Source of the DNA: Comamonadaceae bacterium
Lineage (GTDB): Bacteria; Pseudomonadota; Gammaproteobacteria; Burkholderiales; Burkholderiaceae_C
DNA length: 64,000 bases
Direction: 5' to 3'
Assembly (NCBI GenBank): GCA_947476285.1
Contig: CANJPU010000002.1
Location: 62,001-126,000, forward strand
Shown: in pieces, positions 36,138 to 45,383 of the stretch
Numbering within the stretch: the stretch's first letter is position 1
Layout of the letters: every line of letters starts with the position of its first letter
Notes under the pieces: generated by a model
What the model was told of the DNA's origin: nothing
Databases searched by the model: none
The model's input: the letters and a program-made list of their open reading frames with translations, nothing else
Made by a program: the position numbers and the translations under genes

Positions 36138-37553
36138 CTAGGAAGCCATCGCGACGCGGGGAGCCTCGCAGGTTTGCATCATTCGGGTCAGTTGGCCGAT
36201 GTCGGCCACTGTCTCAAGTGCCTGCAGACGCTCAAACAAGGGCAGCACGACGGTTTCGGGCAGCGCGCGCGCGGCGCAGTCGTGAAACTTCTCCCATAGC
36301 TCCGAAGGAGACAAGGGGTTGTCGCCGCCGCGCCCAATCAGGCTATCAATCTTGCGGACAAGCACGCGGCCGTCGCGCATCGTGACACGCACTTCGGCGC
36401 CGAACTGCTCGCCGGAGTCTTCGGCCATGTCGGGATGGGGGCGTGTCTTTGTCTTGCGCATGATCGCGCGAACGTCATCATCGAGAAACGCCTCGCCTTC
36501 GAAATCCTTGAGGCGAAGAGTGCCATCCACCAAAGCGCGGGCGACAGCGTATTGAATCGAGAACTTGGAGGCCAGAGCTGTGCGCGGGTCAGGATTGTCG
36601 GTGTGAGGCAGTCGGCGTACGTGCGCCAGGATCTCCACATGTTCCACGTCGGCGGCGGTGATGGACTCTTCTCGCCGCAACCTAAGCATCATCTCGACTG
36701 CCGGGTGTGTGCTGCCACAACAAGGAAACTGCTTGAGCCCCTGTGTCGGTCGGGTCACTTCCAGGGGGTCGGCCCAGTTCTCAAAGAGCAGGCGGACATC
36801 GTAGTGGCCCGGCCCGTTGTACGCATTGAGAAAGCCCTGTTTGTGCTCCAAAGCCTCAGGGTTTGCGTCGTAGCCCGACTGGGCCAGCAGCACCGCCAGC
36901 AAGCCGTTGCGGGTGCATTGGCCCACATGCAGTGGCTTGACCATGGTGCCGAAATTGGCCTTCACGCCGCTAGCCAGAGACGCCGCAATGGCCAGTGCCG
37001 TTGCCAGCTTGGTCTCATCGAGTTGGAGCATGTGACCGCATGCGGCGGTTGCCCCGAATATGCCCAAGGTCGATGTGGGATGCCAGCCCTTGTCGTAGTG
37101 GTAGAAGTTCACTGCGCGGGCCAGGTGAATCTCGGCCTCCACACCCACCACATACGACGCGATCAATTGGGCGCCTGAGAGCCCGTGTGCTTCTGCCACG
37201 GCGAACAAGGGCGCGACCAGCGGCACGGAATGGTGGCCGCCAAAGGGCTGGCTGAAGTCGTCATAGTCCAGCGCATGCGAGGCCGTGCCATTGAACAGAG
37301 TGGCATCGAGCGCAGAACTCTTGCGGCTGGTGCCCAGCAAGGTGCAGGGGCCCGGTGAATCCGCCACGCCCGGGGTGCGCAGCAAGAGGCGAGCGCATGG
37401 CTCCACGCTGCCGGCCAGCGCCACACCCAGGGTGTCGATGATGGCGGTACGCGAAACCTCAATCGCTTCGGCCGGCAGATGCTGCGTGTCAAACCCATGC
37501 ACGAGACAAGCCAGGCGCTGAATCAGAGTCTGGCCATCACTTGCGCGGCTCAT
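36138..37553 (-). CDS. MmgE/PrpD family protein
   Basis: A full-length 471-residue member. Features include TRKSSALDATLFNGTASHALDYDD, FGGHHSVPLVAPLFAVAEAHG and HVGQCTRNGLLAVLLAQ, all typical of the helical domain around the active site. The family holds dehydratases, decarboxylases and epimerases of tricarboxylate-like acids. It is divergent from the Ldh2-type gene and shares with it a promoter region containing GntR-type site 3. Confidence 0.9.
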   Translation of the reverse strand: MSRASDGQTLIQRLACLVHGFDTQHLPAEAIEVSRTAIIDTLGVALAGSVEPCARLLLRTPGVADSPGPCTLLGTSRKSSALDATLFNGTASHALDYDDFSQPFGGHHSVPLVAPLFAVAEAHGLSGAQLIASYVVGVEAEIHLARAVNFYHYDKGWHPTSTLGIFGATAACGHMLQLDETKLATALAIAASLASGVKANFGTMVKPLHVGQCTRNGLLAVLLAQSGYDANPEALEHKQGFLNAYNGPGHYDVRLLFENWADPLEVTRPTQGLKQFPCCGSTHPAVEMMLRLRREESITAADVEHVEILAHVRRLPHTDNPDPRTALASKFSIQYAVARALVDGTLRLKDFEGEAFLDDDVRAIMRKTKTRPHPDMAEDSGEQFGAEVRVTMRDGRVLVRKIDSLIGRGGDNPLSPSELWEKFHDCAARALPETVVLPLFERLQALETVADIGQLTRMMQTCEAPRVAMAS

Positions 37554-37624
37554 GCCTGCGCTCCTTGGGGCTTGCCTGCTTGCGCGACTATCACGTCATA
37601 GTTCTTCATGCGGACCTTCCGAGA

Positions 37625-37651
37625 GGTATGCGATATTATACCGTTGTATGC
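37625..37651. promoter_or_regulatory. GntR-type operator (site 3) between MmgE/PrpD and Ldh2 genes
   Basis: GGTATGCGATATTATACC at 37625-37642 matches the gntR-proximal site in 13 of 18 positions with identical arm spacing (GTAT...ATAC). An extra half site TGTATGC follows at 37645-37651. TATTAT (37634-37639) inside the site could be a -10 for the dehydrogenase gene; no strong -35 was seen. Its position suggests control of both divergent genes. Confidence 0.55.
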
Positions 37652-37706
37652 AAAAACTGAAGACGCCTTTTCGAAGCGAAATCACCATCCGCGCAGGCCT
37701 GCATTC

Positions 37707-38780
37707 ATGAGCGCCGCTGCCGATCAGGTCACCCTGACAGAGGCCGAGCTGCGCGATCTGGGCACTCGCTCGTTTCAAGGCCTGGGGCTGACCCTCAAGG
37801 ATGCCCAGGATGCCTGCGCGATTCTGTTGCTCGCTGACTTGTTCGGTCTGAGCACGCATGGCTTCAGTCGCATGGAGTCATACGGCGAGCGTCTTCAGAT
37901 CAAAGGCATCCAGGCACGCCCCAACATCCGTGTGGAGCAGGTCGCTGCGGCGATGGTGAAGGTTGATGGTGACAACGCAGTCGGCCCGCTGGTGGGCATG
38001 CGGGCTCTGGAGGCCGCCACGGTGGTGGCGCGCAAGTGCGGCGTGGGCGTCGCGCTTGCGCGGGGCAGCAACCACTTCGGCCCTGTGTCGCCGTACTCCT
38101 ACATTGCAGCGCAAGCCGGTTTTGCCAGCATCATAGGCAGCAATTCAAGCACTTCCATCACGCCCTGGGGCGGCACCGACGCGCGGCTGGGCAACAGCCC
38201 GGTGGGTTTCGCGGTGCCCAACCCAGGCGGCGCGCACTTCATGCTGGACATGGCCATCAGCGTTGCCGCACGCGCCAAGATTCGCAATGCACTCAAGCGC
38301 GGCCAATCGATTCCCGACACCTGGGCCACCGACAAGCACGGGCGCGCCACCACCGACCCAGCGCAGGCGCTCGATGGGTTTTTGCTGCCCATCGGCGGGC
38401 ACAAGGGCTACGGGCTGGCCTTGCTGGTCGATCTGTTTGCCGGCGTGTTGTCGGGTGCGGCCTACCTCACCCATGTGACATCATGGATCGACGAGCCCGA
38501 ACTGCCCCAGAACCTGGGGCACTTTTTTATTCTGCTCGATACCAGCGTGCTGGGTTCAACGCAATGGCTCGCCGAGCGCATGTGCGACTTCGCCGCCATT
38601 TTGCATGGCAGCCCACCGGCTGACAGCAGCAAGCCGGTGCTGGTGCCGGGGGAAATCGAGTTCGCCAAGATGGCCCATCAGCGCCAGCACGGCATCAAGA
38701 TCGATCTGGAACTGCATGCTAGGTTGCAGCGGTATGCCGGGCGGGTGAAGCCCGATGCTCAAGGGCCGACAAACGGATAG
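37707..38780 (+). CDS. Ldh2-type malate/L-lactate dehydrogenase family protein
   Basis: A 357-residue NAD(P)-dependent oxidoreductase with the Ldh2 fold. Signatures are LFGLSTHGFSRME (with the catalytic-region His), ALARGSNHFGPVSPYS, GGTDARLGNSPVGFAVP and GGHKGYGLALLVDLFAG. Members oxidise 2-hydroxy acids such as malate, lactate, ureidoglycolate or sulfolactate, or reduce cyclic imines. ATG 37707 is chosen because the upstream part of the frame overlaps the operator and is not conserved-looking. It probably belongs to the GntR-linked pathway. Confidence 0.9.
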   Translation: MSAAADQVTLTEAELRDLGTRSFQGLGLTLKDAQDACAILLLADLFGLSTHGFSRMESYGERLQIKGIQARPNIRVEQVAAAMVKVDGDNAVGPLVGMRALEAATVVARKCGVGVALARGSNHFGPVSPYSYIAAQAGFASIIGSNSSTSITPWGGTDARLGNSPVGFAVPNPGGAHFMLDMAISVAARAKIRNALKRGQSIPDTWATDKHGRATTDPAQALDGFLLPIGGHKGYGLALLVDLFAGVLSGAAYLTHVTSWIDEPELPQNLGHFFILLDTSVLGSTQWLAERMCDFAAILHGSPPADSSKPVLVPGEIEFAKMAHQRQHGIKIDLELHARLQRYAGRVKPDAQGPTNG

Positions 38781-40336
38781 GAGGCTGCGTACGGCTGGCG
38801 GATGAGGCCGACAGGTTTTTACGCCTCCGGCTGCATCCGTTGTCGATAAGCGGCGATTCGGTTCGAATATGAGTAGTTTCGTCCCCAACTTGCTCAACCG
38901 ATGGCTAAAGCCTGGAAGATCCTGCGCTAATTGCCCAGATGTTCCGCAAAGGGTGCGGGATGTGGATGGGGATGGCTTGGATGAGGTTGAGATGCCAACT
39001 GGAACAGATCAAGGGAACAAAGGGTCCGATTGGATGCCCAACTCGGCGCGTTTAGCTCAGATCGACGATTGGGTGGTGGTTCCGGTGAAATCTGGATCAC
39101 CGAATCGATCGGCCGCTTCAACGAGCGCTCCGTCAACACCTTCAGGCCTATCGCCGTCAACGATCCCGTTCGGCGGTTCGCAAGCATCGTCGGTTGTTAG
39201 AGGCACCTCGCCTTCTGCTGGGTCGGCGTCACGTACCGTCGCAATGCCAGCGCCGGCCGGGGTGTGGCGGACAGCGTTTTCCGGGACGCCCAGTTGGCTT
39301 CCTGCGCCGCGTGCTATCACGCCTGCGGACTTCCCGGTTTCTAGATCTCAGTCGCCGATATCGAGGTCGGACAGTCCAATACCATTACTAACAATAAGTT
39401 CAACGCGATTTGAAGCAAGCATGACCCCGCCCTCTGGAGCTTCGTCCGTCCGGTCCACGGCGTCAACAGTGCGCTTCGTGTCGCCAACGCCAAGGTATGG
39501 GGCTACGGTGGCTGGGGTCGTTCCCGCCGGGAGCTTCCCAGGGGTAACCCCAGGCAGGTCCTTTTCGTCCACCGGTAGCGACCCCACTGTGGCTGCCGCG
39601 CCTGCTCCTTTACCGCCAGCTAATTGGGGGCAAGTGCGAGTCTTCCAAGCAGCAACGTTTCTCGCCCCACCCGTGGCGCCTGCGCCTCGTAGCGTCAGTC
39701 GGCCGCCACCCACCACCCCTCCAAGTCGCCCTCCCTGGAGGGTCGGCAGTGTGTCTCCATCGTCATCAGTCAGCTTTGCCTCACGTACGCCCCCGCCGAG
39801 CCACAGCTCCTTGCCAAGGAGCACTGTGTCCGCTCTTGTTCAGTCATCGCCATCGCCATCGCCATCGCCTCCGCTGCGCACAATCTATGACGGCCGGATT
39901 GAGATACCACGACGCTCGACGTCAGCGCCGCCAGCAGGTGGTTACTGGCCCGATGTCGGGCTTCGATCAGTTCAGAGGCCGGGACAGCTGGCAAGCGCTG
40001 CTCAGGTGGTGTCACCGTGGCACGCCACCCGCCCGACGCCTCCAAGCGGGACGCTTCGGACCAACTCGCCAACGCCTTCGGCACAGCCAGTTGCCGGGCA
40101 GCCAGGGACGTATCCACGGACCTCGTCGCGCCCATCTGCGCCGCCCGTTGGCACCATAAGAACACCGAGCACTTCGCCATATCGGCCGACCGGCAGTGTG
40201 CGGCAAATGACACCAGGTCCGCGCTAGCGCGCTAACCGCGTCGACCGAGCCATGAGCGACATCGCCCCGCAACGGCGATGCAACATAGCCAGCTTCGGCG
40301 CCAACCCAGTGATGGGTACTTCAGCAGGCCCCGACC
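38781..40336 (+). other. 1.55-kb stretch without a convincing gene; long Pro/Ser/Thr-rich frame
   Basis: A frame from ATG 38869 to TAG 40227 has 452 codons without a stop. It encodes a Pro/Ser/Thr-rich product with DVDGDGLDEVE near its start and a TCGCCA tandem repeat (39845-39868, Ser-Pro). Codon third positions are much less GC-biased than in neighbours, and I recognise no domain, so it is either a foreign disordered protein or the shadow of decayed sequence. Another plus frame contains protein-like pieces (ISVADIEVGQSNTITNNK) between stops, and the minus strand has a frame with few stops (39057-39824). At 38780-38839 the repeats GGAGGC/GCCTCC and CGGATG/CATCCG interleave, suggesting a folded or palindromic remnant. 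The last 100 bases show nothing. Confidence 0.35.
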
Positions 40337-40642
40337 CTAGGCCACTTCCAGATTCACGAAAGGCGCGTGCTGCTGCCCGCCATAGACGTCCGAATCGTCG
40401 ATGTCGCCGGAGATGCTGGGGCGGGGAATGGTGACCTTGATGGCGTTGGCTGCGTCGTAGTGAATGATGGCGACGGCTTCGGGTGCGAGGCGATACGCTT
40501 GTGCCACCCACTGCGCGCTGATCAGGCCGCTGTCGCGCACTTTTGTGTAGCCTTCGCTGTCCTTGAAGATCACATCGAATGTGAGCTCGAACGGGCCGGC
40601 GTTCTTGCTCCTGATGAGTTTGGTCATTTGCCACAGCTTCAT
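40337..40642 (-). CDS. DUF4387 domain protein, partner of AtuA-like protein
   Basis: A 101-residue protein from ATG 40642 (MKLWQMTKLIRSKNAGPFELTFDVIF), the standard DUF4387 opening, with RLAPEAVAIIHYDAANAIKVTIPRP in the second half. The start overlaps the AtuA stop (40639-40642). DUF4387 proteins are nearly always encoded next to, or fused to, DUF1446/AtuA proteins and are presumed to be a small subunit; no biochemical function is established. Confidence 0.9.
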   Translation of the reverse strand: MKLWQMTKLIRSKNAGPFELTFDVIFKDSEGYTKVRDSGLISAQWVAQAYRLAPEAVAIIHYDAANAIKVTIPRPSISGDIDDSDVYGGQQHAPFVNLEVA

Positions 40643-42018
40643 GATCGGGCACCGACGTTTTCGTATTCGATTTGGAACATCTCCAGCGGTGATGCGGGTT
40701 CGACCACGTGGTTCATGTTGAAGCGATAGCTCGGGCCGCGTGGGATTTCGGCGGGGGAATACGGGTAGGCGATGGAGGTGATGAGGCCCGTCCACTCGGG
40801 CACCGGGAAGTGCACGGCGATGTGGGCGACCGACTTCATCAAGGCCGTGGCTTGCTCCTGCGTTGGCGCGGTCACCTGGAACAACAGCCCCACCTCATGT
40901 CCGATGGCGGTCTCGGGCTCGCGCGCGCCCATGGTTGCGTTCTTGCCGAAGACCCGTACATCGAACTTGTATTGCGTCGTGACCGATGCGCCGAACACGG
41001 CCGCGATGCGGTCATTGGCTGCCCGCATCAGGCCGGCGAGCCAGGCGTCAAGCTGCATCAGGATGACGGGGTCGCGCACACTGCCGATCAAGATGGTCTG
41101 GTAGCCGGCGAGTTCCGCGCCTTCGAGCTTGATGGTGTAGCGCTCGGCGGGCTTGAATGTACTGCCAGACACTTTCACGGCGCGATCGGAGATGGCCTCG
41201 TATCTGGCGGCGTAGGTGTTGAGCACGCCTGAGGGCTCGATCAACTCATAGGGCGTGGCGTTCTCGTACAGGTTGTGCGAGGCAACGCTGTCGGGATCGC
41301 AGCGGTAGTCGGGGTTGGGCGGCTCGATGATGAAGTGATCGTCGCGCACGATTGCGAAATTGCAGTCAGGGTACTTGCGCTGCACCACACATGCCGCGCC
41401 GCATTCCAGGATTTTGGCGGCGTGCCAGACCGTTGCGGGGTTGATGCCGCGCATGGTGGGTATGGCCGAGAAAATGGACGTGTCGCTCGATCGCCCGGCG
41501 ATGACGACGTCGGCACCGTTCTCAAGTGCCTGTACGAATGGCTCGATGCCGGCCATGCCGACAATGTGTGTGCTGCGCTCGATCACGCCGTCATCGAGCA
41601 TCGGCGCATTGGCAAGCGGCGTGATCTTGCCTTGTGCCAGCTTGCGCTTGAGGTAGCCCTTGTCTTGCTCGCTGTGGATGGCCGCCAGCTTGAACTGAAG
41701 CTTTTCTTCGTGAGCGATGTCGCGCGCGATGCCCACCAGGCGGGCCAGGTGCGGGTCGCTGCCCGATGTGCAGGCTGAGCCCACGATCACCGGGATGCCT
41801 GCGGCACGCCCGGCCATCAGCATGAGGCGCAGATCGCGTTTATAGGCGGCGTCGGAGAACAGCGTTTGTTCGCTGCCCAGATAGTGGGGGCCAGGATCGG
41901 TCGAGCCCGAGTCGGCGCCAATGAAGTCTGGCCTTTGCGTCATCGCCCGCTTGAGCGTCTCTTCCCGGAAGCCAGATCCCAGAATGCCGGTGGCGGAAAG
42001 TATGCGAACTTCTTTCAT
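40639..42018 (-). CDS. AtuA-like (DUF1446) protein
   Basis: A 459-residue DUF1446 protein. Recognisable segments are DFIGADSGSTDPGPHYLGS, VGSACTSGSDPHLARLV, ADVVIAGRSSDTSIF and GHEVGLLFQV. AtuA belongs to the acyclic terpene (citronellol/geraniol) utilisation cluster of Pseudomonas, but its reaction is unproven and homologues occur in many acid-degradation clusters. Here it is coupled to DUF4387 and lies 12 bases after the GntR gene, probably in one transcript. Confidence 0.9.
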   Translation of the reverse strand: MKEVRILSATGILGSGFREETLKRAMTQRPDFIGADSGSTDPGPHYLGSEQTLFSDAAYKRDLRLMLMAGRAAGIPVIVGSACTSGSDPHLARLVGIARDIAHEEKLQFKLAAIHSEQDKGYLKRKLAQGKITPLANAPMLDDGVIERSTHIVGMAGIEPFVQALENGADVVIAGRSSDTSIFSAIPTMRGINPATVWHAAKILECGAACVVQRKYPDCNFAIVRDDHFIIEPPNPDYRCDPDSVASHNLYENATPYELIEPSGVLNTYAARYEAISDRAVKVSGSTFKPAERYTIKLEGAELAGYQTILIGSVRDPVILMQLDAWLAGLMRAANDRIAAVFGASVTTQYKFDVRVFGKNATMGAREPETAIGHEVGLLFQVTAPTQEQATALMKSVAHIAVHFPVPEWTGLITSIAYPYSPAEIPRGPSYRFNMNHVVEPASPLEMFQIEYENVGARS

Positions 42019-42030
42019 AGGCTGCGGCGG

Positions 42031-42735
42031 CTAGTCAGAGGATTCATGCAAATGGTTGGCCATGGAATGAACGCGGGCTTCATAGCCGGCCCGGATGTGT
42101 CTGCGCGTCACATCCTCGGCGCGACGCGAGTCGCGCGCCACCACCGCCGCCACCACCTCGGCATGCTCTTTGATGGCCGCTTCGATACGCTCTGACGTCA
42201 TCAGGGTGGTCGGGCCCAGCAGCACCAGAGAATCACGCAGCACTTGCAAGGCTTTGAGAAGGAAGCGGTTGTGCGCCGCCTGGTAGAGATGCTCGTGGAA
42301 TGTTTTGTTGATGCGCGCCTGAGCATGAGGATCGTTCGGACACTGTTGCTGCGCTTCGAGCGTGCGTTGCAGCAGCGCGAGTTCCGTCTGATCCGCATTG
42401 ACGGCGGCAAGCCCGGCGGCAGCGCTCTCCAGTATTTGCCGCACCGCATAGAGCTCAGCCACAGCACGCATGTCGAAAGATGTCACCGCCAGGCCGCCCG
42501 CCTTGGGTTCAATGATGCCATCCGATTGCAGTCGGCGCATGGCTTCGCGAACAGGGGTTCGGCTGACTTGCAGCCACTCTCCGATTTCAATTTCCCGGAC
42601 GCGCTCACCCGGTTTGAACTTGCCGGCTTGTATCGCGGCGTGCACGGCGTTATAGACTTTGTCGGTGAGGTTTGCGCGCGTCTGAGGCCTTAGGACCTTG
42701 TGGCGCGTGGTACCTGGTTTCTTGGTGGAAGTCAT
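42031..42735 (-). CDS. GntR family regulator, FCD subfamily
   Basis: A 234-residue regulator. The winged helix-turn-helix (about 20-85) contains VREIEIGEWLQVSRTPVREAMRRLQSDGII, with the GntR signature SRTPVREA. The C-terminal FCD domain (about 95-220) carries Asp/His residues for a metal-bound carboxylate effector (NKTFHEHLYQAAHNRFL, EEHAEVV-like KEHAEVVAAV). ATG 42735 sits inside an inverted repeat, so the gene is probably autoregulated. A TATACT lies only about 10 bases upstream, implying a very short leader. Sites of the same form precede the C45 and Ldh2 genes. Confidence 0.92.
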   Translation of the reverse strand: MTSTKKPGTTRHKVLRPQTRANLTDKVYNAVHAAIQAGKFKPGERVREIEIGEWLQVSRTPVREAMRRLQSDGIIEPKAGGLAVTSFDMRAVAELYAVRQILESAAAGLAAVNADQTELALLQRTLEAQQQCPNDPHAQARINKTFHEHLYQAAHNRFLLKALQVLRDSLVLLGPTTLMTSERIEAAIKEHAEVVAAVVARDSRRAEDVTRRHIRAGYEARVHSMANHLHESSD

Positions 42736-42752
42736 GTATGCGGCAGTATACA
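42735..42752. promoter_or_regulatory. GntR-type operator at gntR start (site 2)
   Basis: TGTATGCGGCAGTATACA is an 18-base inverted repeat (arms TGTAT/ATACA) overlapping the gntR start codon and a minus-strand TATACT (42750-42745). It shares spacing and 12 of 18 positions with site 1 at 26994-27011. This is the arrangement expected of an autoregulated FCD-type GntR repressor. Confidence 0.65.
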
Positions 42753-42895
42753 TTCTGCTGAATCCGTGATGCGGTAGCGTTTTCCTGGTCGCGGTCGTCG
42801 CCTTGTTCATTGGCGGCTGGCATCGGCGGCTGGCATCTGGCGGCCGGCTCGTTCCTGAATTACCATGGCACTTCCCCAAATCATCAGAAGCGACC

Positions 42896-44260
42896 ATGAA
42901 GTCCGCCCTTGACGATGTCCTGAGTTGGTTATGCAGACTCGACGCGCAGCTGCCACCGAAGGTCGAACTCAAGGCGCGCTGGCTGCTGATGGACACGCTG
43001 GGCTGCGTGATGGCAGGACGGCTTGCCCCGCCTGTGCAGCAGCTCGAAACCGTGCTCGGCAAGTCTGACCCTGGGTCGTTCCGGCTTCTTGATGGGCCAG
43101 GGCTGTCCAATTCCGGCGCGGCATGGATGCTGGGCATGGCGGCCTGCTGGGATGAAGCGTGCGAAGGCCATGCAGGGGCGCATGGGCGGCCCGGCGTGGC
43201 CGCGCTTGCCGCGCTTCTTCCGCTCAGTTCGCAGCTCACGATGGGGCAGTTTCTGCGCGCGTTTGTTGTCGGCTATGAAGTTGGTGCGCGCGCCGGAGCC
43301 AGCCTGCGCATCAAGCCGGGCATGCATGTGGACGGCAACTGGCCCGCGCTGGGTGCCGCCGCTGCGGTTGCTCACGCGCTCGGTTTGAATGCTGCGGGCA
43401 TCGAGCAGGCGGTGCATATCGCGGCGTGCCAGCTTCCGCTGAGTCTTTATCTGCCCATCCGCTCGGGTGACACAGCGCGCAACACCTTTCTCGGCCATGC
43501 GGCGGCGCTGGGCCAAAGCGCGGCGTTCGCGGCAGCCAGCGGAATCTGCGCACCCGGCACGTCCATCGACGAGTACGCGCGGGTCGGCCTCAACCGCGAG
43601 GGGCTGGAGATTGATCGTTCGCACCGTTTTCATATTCTCGATGCCTACTTCAAGCCGTATGCCGCCGTGCGCCATGTTCACTACGGCGCTCTTGCCGCCT
43701 TGCAGCTCAAGCCCGAGGTCGACCTGGAAAGCATCACCGCCATCTCGCTGAGTGTGTACGAAGAAGCCACCGTTTACTGCGCCAATCGCGCACCCCAGAC
43801 ACCTCTGCAGGCGCAGTTTTCCTTGAGCTTCGGTGTCGCGGCCATGCTTCGATGGAGCCGCCTGGACCCCACGGTGTATCGCGACCCGAAGTTCCAGGAC
43901 CCCTTGATGCGCCGGCTGGAGGCGCTGGTCGAAGTCACTGTGGACCGGGAGTTGACGCATGCCGCGCAACGCAGTGCCACACTCACGATCGCGTCGAACG
44001 GCACCACCGTCCAGCAGCAAGTGAGCGCGGTGCATGGCGACGCAGCCATGCCATTCACGCAGGCTGCGCTCATCGAGAAGTTCGTGTCTTATTGCGCGGC
44101 CTGCGCCTTGCAGCCACAGGCTCGTGCCACGGCCAATCAGATTTTGACTCTGCCTCGCGACGAGAAATTCGATACGCTGTGGGCCGGCATAGCGTCAATG
44201 CGTTCACCAGTGGCATCGATGATATTTGACCAGGTACGCCGGAACTCGGGGGCCACCTAG
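42896..44260 (+). CDS. MmgE/PrpD family protein
   Basis: A 454-residue member from ATG 42896. The region DEACEGHAGAHGRPGVAALAALLPL carries the HxGxHGRPG-like active-site stretch, and VVGYEVGARAG and FLGHAAALGQSAAFAAASGI follow as in the family. It is the third MmgE/PrpD gene here and differs clearly from the one at 36138. It is divergent from gntR with 160 bases between, and may share the operator there. Function beyond acid hydratase/decarboxylase/epimerase-like chemistry cannot be said. Confidence 0.88.
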   Translation: MKSALDDVLSWLCRLDAQLPPKVELKARWLLMDTLGCVMAGRLAPPVQQLETVLGKSDPGSFRLLDGPGLSNSGAAWMLGMAACWDEACEGHAGAHGRPGVAALAALLPLSSQLTMGQFLRAFVVGYEVGARAGASLRIKPGMHVDGNWPALGAAAAVAHALGLNAAGIEQAVHIAACQLPLSLYLPIRSGDTARNTFLGHAAALGQSAAFAAASGICAPGTSIDEYARVGLNREGLEIDRSHRFHILDAYFKPYAAVRHVHYGALAALQLKPEVDLESITAISLSVYEEATVYCANRAPQTPLQAQFSLSFGVAAMLRWSRLDPTVYRDPKFQDPLMRRLEALVEVTVDRELTHAAQRSATLTIASNGTTVQQQVSAVHGDAAMPFTQAALIEKFVSYCAACALQPQARATANQILTLPRDEKFDTLWAGIASMRSPVASMIFDQVRRNSGAT

Positions 44261-44339
44261 CGCCTCAAGGCATGCCCGGTGCTCTTGCGGATCGCAGGCC
44301 GGATTCCCCCTGGGCAATCAAAATCAGCAGACATCGGTG

Positions 44340-44523
44340 GACTGCGATCGGTACCAATCGTGAGGACCGGCCCGTCGCGCGAAGTGCTAGCTCGTCTGAA
44401 CGAGTTCGTCAGCCGCGCCCCTGCAGTCGCGGGAAGTCAGCGAGAAGTTGGCCACGCTGGGTCTAGGCCAGATCTCTATGAGGAACGAGGACTTTGTCAC
44501 CGAGATGCGGATGGATATCTAAC
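44340..44523 (+). pseudogene. C-terminal remnant of a Bug/TctC receptor
   Basis: Translation gives SREVLARLNEFVSRA, then after a one-base shift near 44415-44420, LQSREVSEKLATLGLGQI and NEDFVTEMR before TAA at 44523. This is the characteristic C-terminal helix pair of Bug receptors (compare DVIAKLNSAFNAAMQVPEIRK in the intact gene at 45384). No N-terminal part is visible upstream. The rest of the 44261-44668 gap holds nothing I can recognise. Confidence 0.7.
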
Positions 44524-44668
44524 GCTCCGCGCGCGTCGCGAAATCCCCGGGCATCCTGAAACAGTGGATTTGGGATCACTATGCCGCCTTGCGCACCGCT
44601 GGGAGCCACGTCATCGTGAGCGTATGCTGCAAACGTTTTGCATGAAAGCGGTCCCCAAAGGAGCCTCT

Positions 44669-45282
44669 GTGGATAACGAGCGGAATTTGCCAACCGCGAT
44701 GGCAGAAAGTGATCTTGTCACCTACGAGCGCAGCGAGAGGGTTGCGATCATCACCTTGAATCGCCCCCCCGTCAATGCATTGTCGGAAGCGCTTCGATCA
44801 ACGGGCCAGCACCGGGCGGCGGCACCGTTCTCGGTGCTTTGTGCGATTACCGTATTGCCGCGCAAGAGGCGACGTTCAGCTATCCGGAAATCGATCGGGG
44901 CACCGTGGGCGGCGGCGGCGCTTTCATGCGCAACATCGGAATTGCGGAAGGGACTGTTCGCAAGCTCTTATATACCGGACATGTGTGCTCGGCGCAGGAG
45001 GCGTTGCGGCTGGGGCTGGTCGATGAAGTCGTGACCTATGAGCGGCTGATGCTCGCAGCGATGGATCTCGCCCAACGTATTGCGTCCAAAGCACGGTCCG
45101 CCTTGGTGCTGATGAAGCAAGGCGCGCTCACTGCGGCCGCACATGCCGACTGGCAGGCGGCATACCGTGCGACGCACCATCTGTCCGCGCAGATGACCAG
45201 CAGCAATGAGGCAAAGGAAGGAATGAACGCGTTCCTGGAGAAACGCGCAGCAATCTATCCGAGCAAGCCAGGAGATAATTAA
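44669..45282 (+). pseudogene. Enoyl-CoA hydratase/isomerase family gene with internal deletion
   Basis: From GTG 44669 (AAAGGAG five bases upstream) the frame encodes a crotonase N-terminus, ERVAIITLNRPPVNALSEAL. It then loses frame at about 44790-44800, and a second frame resumes with INGPAPGGGTVLGALCDYRIAA and runs to 45282 through FSYPEI, typical of the crotonase core. The roughly 65 residues between, including the first oxyanion-hole strand, are missing. A 147-residue piece could start at ATG 44839 but would not be a functional crotonase. Confidence 0.85.
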
Positions 45283-45383
45283 GCGATTGTGCGCCGCGCG
45301 GAGTACCATGACTCTAACGAATACGGGCGCTTCGCTGGCGTAGGCCGTCAGACCAGAGACAAAAATCAGCAGGAGACAAACCC

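Noticed and set aside
38780..38839. Rho-independent terminator after the Ldh2 gene
   Set aside because: The GGAGGC/GCCTCC and CGGATG/CATCCG arms interleave rather than nest, the loops are long and the T-run lies inside the structure.
39845..39868. TCGCCA tandem repeat as a CRISPR or minisatellite
   Set aside because: Four contiguous 6-base units without spacers; simple Ser-Pro codon repetition explains it.
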